From: Hymenobacter terricola
Lineage (GTDB): Bacteria > Bacteroidota > Bacteroidia > Cytophagales > Hymenobacteraceae
Assembly: GCF_017921975.2 (NCBI RefSeq)
Contig: NZ_JAGEMO020000012.1
Location: forward strand, 1 to 64,000
Direction of reading: 5' to 3'
Length of the DNA: 64,000 bases
Both the position numbers and the translations under genes were made by a program. Positions within the stretch are counted from its first letter, which is position 1, and every line of letters starts with the position of its first letter. The notes under the pieces are model-generated. The model did not search any database. It worked only from the letters and a program-made list of their open reading frames with translations, and was not told the origin of the DNA. Shown piece by piece: positions 30,489 through 39,642 of the stretch.

Positions 30489-32009
30489 TTACGCTCCCTG
30501 AATGTAGCGGCGCTTGATGCGAATGTCCTCATTGGTAAAAGGCCCGGTTTTGAAGGCGTGGAACTCTACCTGGGGCTTTTGGCTGGCCGGCACCATGCGC
30601 CAGGATTCGCTGAAATCCTGGTTGATGCGGCGCAATTCCTCGAAGAACAGGTCGCTCAGAGCCACGTCGTTGCGGATGCGCAGGGGCTGCCGCTCGGCCA
30701 GTTCGAAGCAAACGCGGAGCTGTTTGTCGGCCTGCGGGCCTTCGCTGGTGAAGAGTGTGAAGGATGCTACCCGCTCGGCCAGCTCGGGCACGCCAAGGAG
30801 GGCTTCCTGCACATCAGGGGGCGAGATTTTGCAACCGAAATAGGCCACGGTCATGTCGGCGCGGCCGTAGTGGAGGAGAAGGGGGAGGTCGGAATAGGTG
30901 AGGGCCAGGTCCTCGGGGCGGAGGCCGCAGCTGCGCAACAGGCGTTTCAGCTCAGGAAAGCGAATGATTTGGGCGCGGTCGTGCAGGTTATAGCGAATTT
31001 TGGGGGCCAGGTAGCAGGGGCGGCAGAGGGTGACCAGCAGTTCGCCGCCGCTGGTGGTTTCGAGGTGGAAGTCGGCGGGGTTGAACTGGAACACCACCGG
31101 CACCGCGCCGGGAAACTTCAACAGCCTGGCCGCCAGCGCCGGATGCACCAACAGCCGCTTGCGCAGCGCGATGGTGAAGTCATTCTCCGCGGCGATGTTC
31201 AGCTCCAAATCGGATGCACCGAGTGAGCCATACACACGCCGCACGCCCTTGGCCAGCAGGTAGTCGCGCATTAGCTCGCTGATGCCTTCGCCGCCGTAAA
31301 TCATGGCCACGTCGTAATCAGTCCAATTGATGCCGGCCGTATCGACCAGCAGCTTGAGAAACGGCGGGTAGCCGAGGATGAGGTAGCGGTGGCCGGGACC
31401 GAAAAACCGGAGCGTATTGGCAATTTTGGATACGTCGGGACCGGTCGATTTCAGCATGGAAACATCGGTAAGGCCCATTGTGATGTTGACCCCCGTGGCC
31501 CACGGCCCCATCGCAAAGGCATTGATGACGAAGTGCGGGCCCGGCCCCACCAGGTGCGCCAGCCCGAATTCCAGCATGCGCTTGTTGGCCACGCGTTCGG
31601 CCTTGCCGCGCACCCAGTTGGTGGGCACGCCGCTGCTGCCCGACGATTCGTCGACAATCACGCCGTGGGCCGGCACCCGCCCGCCCCGGCAGCGCGCCTC
31701 AATGGAAAAGGGCTTCACGTAGTTTTCCTTGTCCATTACCGGCAGCGGGGTGAGGTCGGGCACGAGGCCCCGAAACCGGATGCGGCCGAATGGATGCTCG
31801 GCGAGAAACTGCCGGTAAGCAGGCGTGTGGCGGCGGGCGGCTTCAAACACGGCGAGGGCTTTCAGCTTGCCGATGTTCCAGCGCAGGGTTTCCATGTGGG
31901 GCAGAAACAGCAGGAGCATCGAGCCGTTGCGTAGCTCTAGCAAGTGGCGCCAGCCGTCGAGCAGCTGCACCACGGCCACCAGGGCGTAGGTTCTGAGGGA
32001 AGTTTTCAT
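30489..32009 (-). CDS. Acyl-adenylate (PaaK/F390-type) ligase-like protein
   Basis: The 506-residue protein shows the adenylate-forming P-loop VDESSGSSGVPTNW near residue 117, a YGSLGASDLELN stretch (the A5-like motif) and an LPLLLHYGRADM segment. It resembles the phenylacetate-CoA ligase/coenzyme F390 synthetase branch. The substrate is unknown. Its ATG overlaps the stop of the interrupted nitroreductase by 3-4 bp, so the two were one operon. The linkage to the carotenoid locus is positional only. Confidence 0.75.
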   Translation of the reverse strand: MKTSLRTYALVAVVQLLDGWRHLLELRNGSMLLLFLPHMETLRWNIGKLKALAVFEAARRHTPAYRQFLAEHPFGRIRFRGLVPDLTPLPVMDKENYVKPFSIEARCRGGRVPAHGVIVDESSGSSGVPTNWVRGKAERVANKRMLEFGLAHLVGPGPHFVINAFAMGPWATGVNITMGLTDVSMLKSTGPDVSKIANTLRFFGPGHRYLILGYPPFLKLLVDTAGINWTDYDVAMIYGGEGISELMRDYLLAKGVRRVYGSLGASDLELNIAAENDFTIALRKRLLVHPALAARLLKFPGAVPVVFQFNPADFHLETTSGGELLVTLCRPCYLAPKIRYNLHDRAQIIRFPELKRLLRSCGLRPEDLALTYSDLPLLLHYGRADMTVAYFGCKISPPDVQEALLGVPELAERVASFTLFTSEGPQADKQLRVCFELAERQPLRIRNDVALSDLFFEELRRINQDFSESWRMVPASQKPQVEFHAFKTGPFTNEDIRIKRRYIQGA

Positions 32010-33124
32010 GCGAGGAAAATGTCGTTAAGGTCCAAACGAAGACTGCGGGGAGGTTCGGTGCTGTAGCCCAGGCGCACCAGCAGCCAGGGCGGGGCGTCGG
32101 TGGGGCGGTGGCCGATTTTATCGAGGAATTGCCGGTGCGCGCTGGGGTTGGTCACCACCGAGCCGAACGGGTGCAGGTACACGCCGTGGCGGGTCATTTC
32201 GAGCCACAGGCGCTGCATGAGGGTGCCGGCCTGCACCCAATCGGCGCGGGTGGCGAAGGGGCCTTGCAGCCACGCCACCGAGGCCGTGCCGTGCATGGAA
32301 TGGCGGTAGACGTTGCCCAGCACCGCGCGTTTCCACGGGCTGCGGAACCGCTCGCTGTGGAAGAAGAAATTGTGCATCAGCCGTCCCGAAAAGCCCATGC
32401 AGCGACTTCAGAGGCCATCTTTGCGGGTGTGGGCCTGCTCGTCGGTGGTCCGAATCCAGCCGGCCAGCTCCTGACGGGTAGCCGCGTCGTCGAGGTCGGT
32501 AAACAGGGTTTGGCGGTTGAGGTCGAGGATGAAATCGACCATGGCCGGGTCGGTGGCGAAGGTGAGCTGATGGCCTTGCGCGGTGGCCCGCGCCGCGAGC
32601 TGCTGCTGAATTGGAGCGGCCACGGGCCGGCCGTCGTAGTGCAGGCGCGAGGTGCGCCGCTGCTTCAGTAGCTCCCGGTCGGCCACCGGCGCGGGGCCGG
32701 AGCGCGGCACCAGGCGCAAATCGGCGAATGGCTGGGGCGTGGTGGCGCCGTAGTCGAGCCGGGCCTCGGCCGCGTGCCGGGCTTCAATGCAAAAGCCCAG
32801 TGGGCCGGCGGCAATGTTGAGGCTCGCGATGAACATGCCCAGCCCGATGATGGTGAAGCAGGAAGTCGGGTCGGTGTGGCGCAGCAGGCGGGTGGGGTCG
32901 TAGTAAAGCCGGGCGTTGGTTTCGGACAGCACCTGCAATTTCCAGGGCTGGATGTTGTGCGGCGACGGCGACCAGCGGGCGTAGTCCAGCAGCTCGGCCC
33001 AGCGGGCTCGGGCGCCAGCGGCAGTTACGCTGGTCGGCCGGGCCTGCGCCACCTGTCGGCGCGGGCCCAGCGCCGCGAAGCCCGCGCCCAAAGCGGCTTG
33101 CCACAGAAATTCTCGTCGTTTCAT
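32006..33124 (-). pseudogene. Nitroreductase-family protein interrupted by an in-frame TGA
   Basis: The N-terminus (MKRREFLWQAALGAGFAAL) is a Tat-type signal, followed by a nitroreductase-type flavoprotein core (ARWSPSPHNIQPWKLQVL ... LYYDPTRLLRHTDP, then TDEQAHTRKDGL). A TGA at 32408-32410 stops the frame, but the same frame continues with SRCMGFSGRLMHNFFFHSERFRS and on to LDLNDIFLA at 32006. The two parts form one full-length protein if the stop is read as Trp. It is either a recent nonsense mutation or a base error. The 3' end overlaps the ligase start. Confidence 0.8.
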
Positions 33125-33424
33125 AAGCCGGTTGGCCGGGCTGAGGAAGATGTTTTGCCGGGGCCATATAATTGTTGGCCAAAGGTGTGGTGCTGGCAGA
33201 AGGAAAGTAAAGCGCATTTATAGAATTTGAAGACTTCCCAATGTTCTATTATGCGTACATAAAATATTGATTAACAATATATTAAAACTAAATAAAGGGA
33301 TTTTTGGAATAATAGTTTTAGGCTTGATTTTGCGTTTCCACACAAGCCCGAAGGCAGCAGCCTGCCGAAACAAAGTATAGGGTAGGATTGTAGTTTGCGG
33401 CTTATTCTTCTGTTAAACTGACTA
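33125..33424. promoter_or_regulatory. Divergent AT-rich promoter region before crtI
   Basis: This 300-bp AT-rich gap separates the leftward nitroreductase from crtI. It contains ATATTG-N5-CAATAT (33264-33280), a possible regulator site, and a GGCAG-CAGC-CTGCC hairpin at 33353-33366. A TAGTTTG near 33394 is a weak -7 candidate for crtI. Confidence 0.45.
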
Positions 33425-34915
33425 TTGAGTTCTACTGCCAATTCCCCATCCGCAATTGTCATTGGTGCTGGCTTCGCGGGCCTGGCCGCCGCCACTACGC
33501 TGGCCCAGGCCGGGTGGCGGGTCACCGTTCTCGAAAAAAATGAAGACGCCGGTGGCCGGGCCCGCGTTTTTCGTGCCCAGGGCTTCACCTTCGACATGGG
33601 CCCAAGCTGGTACTGGATGCCCGACGTGTTCGAAAAATACTTCGCCCGCTTCGGCAAAAAGGTGTCGGACTATTACGAATTGGAACGGCTTGACCCTTCG
33701 TATCAGGTGATTTTCCGGGGGCCGGAAGCGGTAGATATCCCGGCGAAAATGAGCGAGTTGCGGGCGCTGTTTGAGCGCTACGAGCCCGGCAGCGCCGCGC
33801 GTCTCGATGAGTTTTTGAAACAGGCAGCCTATAAGTACGAAGTGGGAATTAACCGGCTGGTGTATGCGCCCAGCCGCTCCATCTTCGAATTTGCTGACCC
33901 GAAATTGCTGGTTGATATGGTGCGCATGGACGTGCTGCAAAGCATGCACAAGCACGTTCGCCGCTTCTTCAAGGACCCGCGCTTGCTGGAACTGGTCGAG
34001 TTTCCCATCCTGTTTCTTGGGGCCACTTCCGAGAACACGCCCGCGCTGTACTCGCTGATGAACTACGCCGATTTGGCGCTGGGCACCTGGTACCCCAAAG
34101 GCGGCATGCACAAGATTGTGGACGGCATGGTGCGCCTGGCCGAAGAGCTGGGCGTACGCATCAAATACAACCAGGAAGTAACGGAAATTGTGGTTGAAAA
34201 CGGTCGTAGTACCGGCGTGCGCACCGCCAGCAGCTTTTTTGCCGCCGATGCCGTGGTGGCCGGGGCCGACTACCACCACATCGAGCAGCAGGTGTTGCAG
34301 CCCGAATACCGCCACTACGACGCCAAATATTGGGACTCGCGCACCATGGCGCCGTCTTCGCTGCTGTTTTACCTCGGCGTAAATAAAAAACTGGCCAACC
34401 TGCGCCATCACAACCTGTTTTTTGACGAGGACCTGACCCAGCACGCCCGCGAAATTTACGAGCAGCCGCAATGGCCTTCGAAGCCGCTTTATTACGCCTC
34501 GGTGCCCAGCAAAACCGACCCCACGGTAGCCCCCGAAGGCCAGGAAAACCTGTTCCTGCTCATCCCCGTGGCCCCCGACCTGACCGATGACGACGCCACC
34601 CGGGAGCGGTATTACGACTTGCTGATGGACCGCCTGGAGCGCCACTGCGGCCACAGTATCCGCGACGCGGTGGTCTTCAAGCGCAGCTACGCCCACCGCG
34701 ACTTCATTGCCGACTACCACAGCTTTAAAGGCAACGCCTACGGCCTGGCCAATACGCTAAAACAAACCGCTATACTGAAGCCTGCGTTGAAGAGTAAAAA
34801 GGTCAGTAATTTGTATTTCACGGGTCAGCTCACCGTGCCCGGGCCGGGCGTACCACCGTCACTGATTTCGGGGCAAGTAGTGGCGGGCGAAGTCTTAAAG
34901 GAATTTAAAAATTGA
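33425..34915 (+). CDS. crtI: Phytoene desaturase CrtI
   Basis: The 496-residue protein has the FAD-binding start AIVIGAGFAGLAAATTLAQAGW (residues 10-31), EKNEDAGGRARVF, the FDMGPSWYWMPDVFE substrate-side motif, and a C-terminal TGQLTVPGPGVPPSLISGQV. This is the bacterial CrtI-type desaturase that converts phytoene to lycopene or related products. The start is a TTG, as no ATG lies close upstream of the conserved N-terminus. It heads the rightward crtI-crtB pair. Confidence 0.93.
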   Translation: MSSTANSPSAIVIGAGFAGLAAATTLAQAGWRVTVLEKNEDAGGRARVFRAQGFTFDMGPSWYWMPDVFEKYFARFGKKVSDYYELERLDPSYQVIFRGPEAVDIPAKMSELRALFERYEPGSAARLDEFLKQAAYKYEVGINRLVYAPSRSIFEFADPKLLVDMVRMDVLQSMHKHVRRFFKDPRLLELVEFPILFLGATSENTPALYSLMNYADLALGTWYPKGGMHKIVDGMVRLAEELGVRIKYNQEVTEIVVENGRSTGVRTASSFFAADAVVAGADYHHIEQQVLQPEYRHYDAKYWDSRTMAPSSLLFYLGVNKKLANLRHHNLFFDEDLTQHAREIYEQPQWPSKPLYYASVPSKTDPTVAPEGQENLFLLIPVAPDLTDDDATRERYYDLLMDRLERHCGHSIRDAVVFKRSYAHRDFIADYHSFKGNAYGLANTLKQTAILKPALKSKKVSNLYFTGQLTVPGPGVPPSLISGQVVAGEVLKEFKN

Positions 34916-35010
34916 AGATTAAAAATTAAAAAATCTGAATCCGGAATAATTAACGCAATGAGTAATTAGGGCAAAATCGGCCTCATTTTTTAATTCATAA
35001 TTCATAATTA
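34916..35010. repeat. AT-rich palindromic element before crtB
   Basis: The gap between crtI and crtB carries an AT-rich left arm (AAAAATTAAAAAAT) and a right arm ending in TTCATAATTCATAATTA, partly complementary. Similar elements stand before murE, murC and ftsZ. It ends 6 bp before the crtB GTG start. Confidence 0.55.
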
Positions 35011-35016
35011 CCTCTC

Positions 35017-35859
35017 GTGGACCACGTCAAACTATTTACCGATACCAGCCTGGCGTGTAGCAAGCTTATCACGGGGCGCTACAGCACCTCGTTCACGCTT
35101 GGTATTCGCACGCTCGACAAGGCGCTGCACTTGCCGGTGTATGCAGTGTATGGGTTCGTGCGCTGGGCCGATGAAATAGTAGATACCTTTCACGACCACG
35201 ACAAGACTGCCCTGCTGGCCGACTTCCGCCGCCAGACCTACGAGGCGCTGGAAACCGGCCTGAGCTTCAACCCGGTACTGCATTCATTTCAGTACGTGGT
35301 GCGCCGCTACAGTATTGACCGTGAGTTTATTGAGGCTTTCCTGCGCAGCATGGCCCTGGATTTGGAAGACCAGAGCTACCAGCCCAATTTGTATCAGGAG
35401 TACATTTATGGTTCGGCCGAAGTGGTGGGTCTGATGTGCCTGCGCATCTTTTGCGACGGCGACGCGGCCATGTTTGAACGGCTGCGTGAGCCCGCCCGGC
35501 GGCTGGGCTCGGCGTTTCAAAAGGTGAATTTCCTGCGCGATATCCGGTCCGACTACGAGGAGCGGGGGCGGGTGTATTTTCCGGGCGTGGTGTACCAGCG
35601 GTTTAATGACGCGACCAAGCGCGAAATTGAAGCCGATATTAAAGCCGATTTTGAGGCCGCATACTCGGGCATTGTGCAGCTGCCACGTTCTGCGAAATTA
35701 GGCGTTTATCTGGCCTATGTTTATTATTTAAAACTGTTTTACAAAATAAAGAAATTGTCGGCGGCTCAAATTCTGGGCGAGCGTGTGCGGGTGCCGGACA
35801 ATACTAAGTTGCTGCTGCTATTGGGCTCGTATTTCCGCTACCAGCTGTCGCGGATTTGA
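35017..35859 (+). CDS. crtB: Phytoene synthase CrtB
   Basis: The 280-residue protein has the squalene/phytoene synthase motifs: first Asp-rich motif in RWADEIVD (D52, D56), then GSAEVVGLMCLRIFC and the second NFLRDIRSDYEERGRVYFP. It condenses two geranylgeranyl diphosphates to phytoene. The start is a GTG giving M-DHVKLF; the reading frame begins just after an AT-rich palindromic element. Downstream of crtI on the same strand, 101 bp later. Confidence 0.93.
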   Translation: MDHVKLFTDTSLACSKLITGRYSTSFTLGIRTLDKALHLPVYAVYGFVRWADEIVDTFHDHDKTALLADFRRQTYEALETGLSFNPVLHSFQYVVRRYSIDREFIEAFLRSMALDLEDQSYQPNLYQEYIYGSAEVVGLMCLRIFCDGDAAMFERLREPARRLGSAFQKVNFLRDIRSDYEERGRVYFPGVVYQRFNDATKREIEADIKADFEAAYSGIVQLPRSAKLGVYLAYVYYLKLFYKIKKLSAAQILGERVRVPDNTKLLLLLGSYFRYQLSRI

Positions 35860-35947
35860 CCGGAGGCAAGAGCTTCGGGGAGGTGCCGGGCGCCAGTGGC
35901 TTCTGCTGAGGCGTGAATTGTTTGGCGATGGACTTAGTTTTGCAGCC

Positions 35948-36547
35948 ATGAATGTTTTTGTTCAGTTGGGCTTTTGCGGGGTGTTGGTTTCGGTGGGGTG
36001 TGGCTTTGCGCCAGCCCACGAGCCAGCGGTTCGCCGGGCTTCTGCCGCTTTAGTTACCCATTTTTCCATCCCATCCGTGTCGTCACCCTACCAACCCGCC
36101 ACCTTGCGCCGCCACTACGAGCTGGCCGCCGCCGACAAAGCCGCCGGCGAGAAATTCTACCAGCTGCTGGCCGACTACAAGGACCGCGACGCGCTGGTGC
36201 TGGGCTACAAGGCGGCTGCCGAAGCCATCCGGGCCCGCGATGCCTCGATGTTCAACAAGCTAACCTACGTGCAGGATGCGGCCCGCACCTTCGAGCAAGC
36301 CGTGGGCCTCGACCCGCAAAACCCCGAAATCCGCTTCCTGCGCTTTTCAGTGGAGAGCAACCTGCCCGCCTTTCTGGGCCTAAGCAAGCACGTGGACGAG
36401 GACAAGGAAATGCTGCTGAATGCCGCGCTCAGCCACCCCAAATCGGGCCTCGACGCGGAGGCGTTTCGCACGGTGCGCAGCTTTCTCGTAGCCCGTGGCC
36501 ACGTCAGCGATGCGGATGCGGAGCGCCTGAACAAAGTGAAGGAATAG
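35948..36547 (+). CDS. Exported hypothetical protein (TPR-like)
   Basis: The 199-residue product starts with a signal peptide (MNVFVQLGFCGVLVSVGCGF). The mature part is helical, with repeated A-x-x-Y-K-A-A-like segments (LVLGYKAAAEAIRARDASMFNK, AARTFEQAVGLDPQNPEIRFLR) that resemble tetratricopeptide repeats. Function unknown. It is in line with the carotenoid genes. Confidence 0.65.
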   Translation: MNVFVQLGFCGVLVSVGCGFAPAHEPAVRRASAALVTHFSIPSVSSPYQPATLRRHYELAAADKAAGEKFYQLLADYKDRDALVLGYKAAAEAIRARDASMFNKLTYVQDAARTFEQAVGLDPQNPEIRFLRFSVESNLPAFLGLSKHVDEDKEMLLNAALSHPKSGLDAEAFRTVRSFLVARGHVSDADAERLNKVKE

Positions 36548-36648
36548 CGCCGCAGGGCGTTTAAATCGGGCCCCGGGCCGTTTGCACCGCTCTGGCCGCG
36601 ATTTGAAAAATCACGGTGTTCGGCCCAGCGACGCGCTTATCTTCGGCC

Positions 36649-37833
36649 ATGCGTATCCTGTTATTACTACTGCTGAGCGTATTGTCTGCGCAGGCGCAAA
36701 TCCTGGTTTCGGGCCGGCTGGTGGACGAAAACCAGCAGCCCGTGCCCTACGCCAGCGTGGCCCTGGCCGATGGCCGCACCGGGACGGCCAGCAACGAAGT
36801 GGGCGAGTTTAGCCTGAAGCTGCCCGCGCTGCCGCAGCAGCTCGCGGTGCTCAGTATTGGGTATGAGCGTACTACGGTGGCCGTGACCCAGGCCGGCCCG
36901 CTGCCCGCCGCTGTGGTGCTGCGGGCCAGTACCGTGCAGCTGCCCGAAGTGACGGTGCGGGCCAATGGGGAAGCCGAAGAGCTGGTGCGCCGCTGCTACG
37001 CCAAGCTGCTGCGCCACCAGGCCGATGTGCAGTACGGCCGCGCGTTTTACCGCCAAAAAACCACCCAGAACGGCCGCTGCCGCGAGTTTTTTGATGCTTT
37101 TTACGATGTGAAGCTCACGCCCCGCAACATGCCCAGCTGGGTGCTGGGCGAGGCGCGCTACGCCCTCACCAAGGGCGGGATGAATTTTACCAACTTCTCG
37201 GCCATCACACGGAGCCTGCCGGTTTTCATGGTGCCCACCGATGGTCCGCATAAAACCACGCTGCCGCTCGGCCCCGATTGCCTGGCACAATTCACCTTCG
37301 TGCTGCGCCAAAGCTTGCGCGAGCAGGGGCGCGAACTGGCCGTAGTGGACTTCGCGCCCCGGTCCGGCACCGCGCAGGGCACCCGCGGCAGCCTGTATAT
37401 CGACCCGCGCACGGCCGCCCTATTCCGCATCGACCAGGAGCTGCCGGCCGAGCAGATGTTCAGCCTGCCCACTACGGCCAGCGTGCAACGCGAGCGGGCC
37501 ACGGCCCGCATTGTGTCCGACTTTGTAGCCTACCACGACTCGCTTACCCGCTTGGCCAGCACCCGCACCACGGCCACCGTCAACCTGTTGGTGCAGGGCT
37601 TCAGCGATGAAACCACGGCCAGCTCCTACTTCTTCTTTTATGAATACGGGCCCGCAACGCCACGCGAGCCCTACCCCGATACCGACCGCTACGCCGTGGA
37701 CCTGGCCCTCATTCGCAAGCGGCCCTACAACCCCGGGTATTGGCACGATAATGCCGTGATTAAGGCCAGCCCGATTGAGGAAGGCATCATCCGGGATTTT
37801 GAAGGGCAAAAAGTCTTTGGGAAACTGAATTAG
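36649..37833 (+). CDS. CarboxypepD_reg-like outer-membrane-associated protein
   Basis: The 394-residue protein has a signal peptide (MRILLLLLLSVLSAQAQ), a CarboxypepD_reg-like beta-sandwich domain at about 19-115 (VSGRLVDENQQPVPYASVAL ... GEFSLKLPALP), and a C-terminal domain of about 270 residues of unknown type. Such domains are common on exported Bacteroidota proteins. It precedes ispH by 84 bp. The start used is the ATG before the signal peptide. Confidence 0.75.
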   Translation: MRILLLLLLSVLSAQAQILVSGRLVDENQQPVPYASVALADGRTGTASNEVGEFSLKLPALPQQLAVLSIGYERTTVAVTQAGPLPAAVVLRASTVQLPEVTVRANGEAEELVRRCYAKLLRHQADVQYGRAFYRQKTTQNGRCREFFDAFYDVKLTPRNMPSWVLGEARYALTKGGMNFTNFSAITRSLPVFMVPTDGPHKTTLPLGPDCLAQFTFVLRQSLREQGRELAVVDFAPRSGTAQGTRGSLYIDPRTAALFRIDQELPAEQMFSLPTTASVQRERATARIVSDFVAYHDSLTRLASTRTTATVNLLVQGFSDETTASSYFFFYEYGPATPREPYPDTDRYAVDLALIRKRPYNPGYWHDNAVIKASPIEEGIIRDFEGQKVFGKLN

Positions 37834-37917
37834 GCACTATTTACGTATTTTCGATTTTGGCAGGAAACGTGCCAATAAATCGCAACCTTAACAGTGCTTT
37901 AGCGGTTTGAGTGGCAT

Positions 37918-38769
37918 ATGCCCCTTTTGCACCTCAGCGTTCGAATCGACCCTAACTCCGGCTTTTGCTTTGGCGTAATTTACGCCATCCAAATGGCGGA
38001 AGACCTGCTCGACGAGCAAGGCTACCTCTATTGCCTGGGCGACATCGTGCACAACGACGAGGAAGTTCAGCGCCTCGAAGCCCGCGGCCTGCGCATCATC
38101 TGCCACGAGCGGCTGGCCGAGTTGCGCGACGAAGCCGTGCTCATCCGGGCACACGGTGAGCCGCCGGCCACCTACCAAATGGCCCTGGAAAACAACCTGA
38201 CGCTGATTGATGCCAGCTGCCCGGTGGTGCTCAAGCTGCAAAACCGCATCAAAACCAGCTACGACAAGCAGGAAAAAATCTTCATTTACGGCAAGCATGG
38301 GCACGCCGAAGTGCTGGGCTTGCTGGGCCAGACCAGCGGCAACGCCGTGGTGTTCGAAAGCCTCGACGAGCTGCTGAGCCACGAGCTGCCCGAAAACATC
38401 ACGCTCTATAGCCAGACCACCAAGAGCACCAACAGTTTCTACAACATCAAGAACCAGCTGGAAACCCGTGGCTACCAGGTGAATGCCAACGACACCATCT
38501 GCCGGCAGGTGAGCAACCGCGATAAGGACCTGCGCCGCTTTGCCGCGCAGTACGACCAGATTGTGTTTGTATCGGGCACCAAAAGCTCGAACGGCAAGGT
38601 CCTGTACCAGGTGTGTCTGGAAACCAATTCGCAAACGCATTTCATTTCCAACGTGGGCGAAATCCAGCCCGTTTGGTTTCAGCCGGGGCAGTCGGTGGGC
38701 ATTTGCGGCGCCACCAGTACCCCCATGTGGCTGATGGAGCAGGTACGGGACCGACTTTTAGCCTTATAA
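37918..38769 (+). CDS. ispH: 4-hydroxy-3-methylbut-2-enyl diphosphate reductase IspH
   Basis: The 283-residue protein has the three [4Fe-4S]-binding cysteines of IspH: C17 (GFCFGV), C101 (ASCPVV) and C195 (TICRQVS), with the substrate-contact stretches RAHGEPP, GKHGHAEV, YSQTT and GTKSSN. It makes IPP and DMAPP in the last step of the methylerythritol phosphate pathway. It lies 6 bp before crtW, so isoprenoid precursor supply and ketolation are likely co-transcribed. Confidence 0.93.
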   Translation: MPLLHLSVRIDPNSGFCFGVIYAIQMAEDLLDEQGYLYCLGDIVHNDEEVQRLEARGLRIICHERLAELRDEAVLIRAHGEPPATYQMALENNLTLIDASCPVVLKLQNRIKTSYDKQEKIFIYGKHGHAEVLGLLGQTSGNAVVFESLDELLSHELPENITLYSQTTKSTNSFYNIKNQLETRGYQVNANDTICRQVSNRDKDLRRFAAQYDQIVFVSGTKSSNGKVLYQVCLETNSQTHFISNVGEIQPVWFQPGQSVGICGATSTPMWLMEQVRDRLLAL

Positions 38770-38775
38770 TTCGGT

Positions 38776-39501
38776 GTGAATCCTACAATTTCCAGTCCCA
38801 TCCGGAAAATTGCCCCTGAGCCGATTGGTGCCACCGGGGTAGCCATTGGGGGGCTGATTGTGCTGGCGTGGGCGGGGCTGCTGGGCTTCCTGCTGGCCTG
38901 GTACCAGCCCAATTGGCGCTCGCCGGCACCCTACTTGCTGGTACTGCTGCAAACCCATCTCTACACGGGCCTGTTCATCACGGCGCACGATGCCATGCAC
39001 GGCGTGGTAAGCCCCAATAAGCGCCTGAATAATGGGCTGGGTACCCTGGCCGCCGGTCTGTTTGCCTATAATTGGTTTCCCGGCCAGCTGCCCAAGCACC
39101 ACGCCCACCACCGCCACGTTGGCACCGCCGCCGACCCCGACTTTCACGATGGCCGCCATCCGGGTTTTCTGCCGTGGTTCCTGCGCTTCGCCTGGAACTA
39201 CGTGGCCTGGTGGCAGGTGGTCCTGATGGCGCTGACTTACAATTTGCTGAAGCTGTTCTTTCCGCAGGCCAGTGTCATTGCCTTCTGGATGGTGCCGGCC
39301 GTGCTGGCCACGTTTCAGCTGTTCTTTTTTGGTACTTACCTGCCGCACCGGGGCGAGCACGCGGCCGATAACCCGCACAAGTCGCGCAGCCAGTTTCGGC
39401 ATCACATGTGGGCGTTTGTGAGCTGCTATTTCTTCGGCTACCACTACGAGCACCACGACCAGCCTTACCTGCCGTGGTGGCGGCTGTGGCGCACGAAATA
39501 A
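38776..39501 (+). CDS. crtW: Beta-carotene ketolase CrtW
   Basis: The 241-residue membrane protein has the CrtW histidine motifs HDAMHG, HHAHHRHVG, TYLPHRG and YEHHDQPYLPWW in order, with hydrophobic segments between. It introduces 4-keto groups into carotenoid beta rings. The start is a GTG, 6 bp after ispH. With CrtZ the product could be a keto-hydroxy carotenoid of the astaxanthin/flexixanthin kind, but no lycopene cyclase gene is in the window. Confidence 0.9.
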   Translation: MNPTISSPIRKIAPEPIGATGVAIGGLIVLAWAGLLGFLLAWYQPNWRSPAPYLLVLLQTHLYTGLFITAHDAMHGVVSPNKRLNNGLGTLAAGLFAYNWFPGQLPKHHAHHRHVGTAADPDFHDGRHPGFLPWFLRFAWNYVAWWQVVLMALTYNLLKLFFPQASVIAFWMVPAVLATFQLFFFGTYLPHRGEHAADNPHKSRSQFRHHMWAFVSCYFFGYHYEHHDQPYLPWWRLWRTK

Positions 39502-39539
39502 AAGGGCCTCTTTCCAGCTGGAAAGAGGCCCTTTTATTT
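39496..39539. terminator. Perfect 44-bp palindromic terminator
   Basis: Positions 39496-39539 read the same on both strands: a 22-bp half-site with A/T-rich outer ends and GGGCCTCTTTCC inner stem. It overlaps the crtW stop codon (39499-39501). It should act as a bidirectional terminator for crtW and for any leftward transcript from the metal module. Confidence 0.9.
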
Positions 39540-39642
39540 CGCCAAGTCAGTCCGGTTAATGGCCGTTCAAAACTACCTGGGTTTTCAGCTGCTCGTTGTT
39601 ATTTATCAGCCGTCAACTTACTAGCAGCTAAGGCTTAACAAC

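Noticed and set aside
32408..32410. TGA recoding (Trp or selenocysteine) in the nitroreductase
   Set aside because: Many genes here end at TGA normally, and no SECIS-like hairpin is obvious after this codon; a mutation or base error is simpler.
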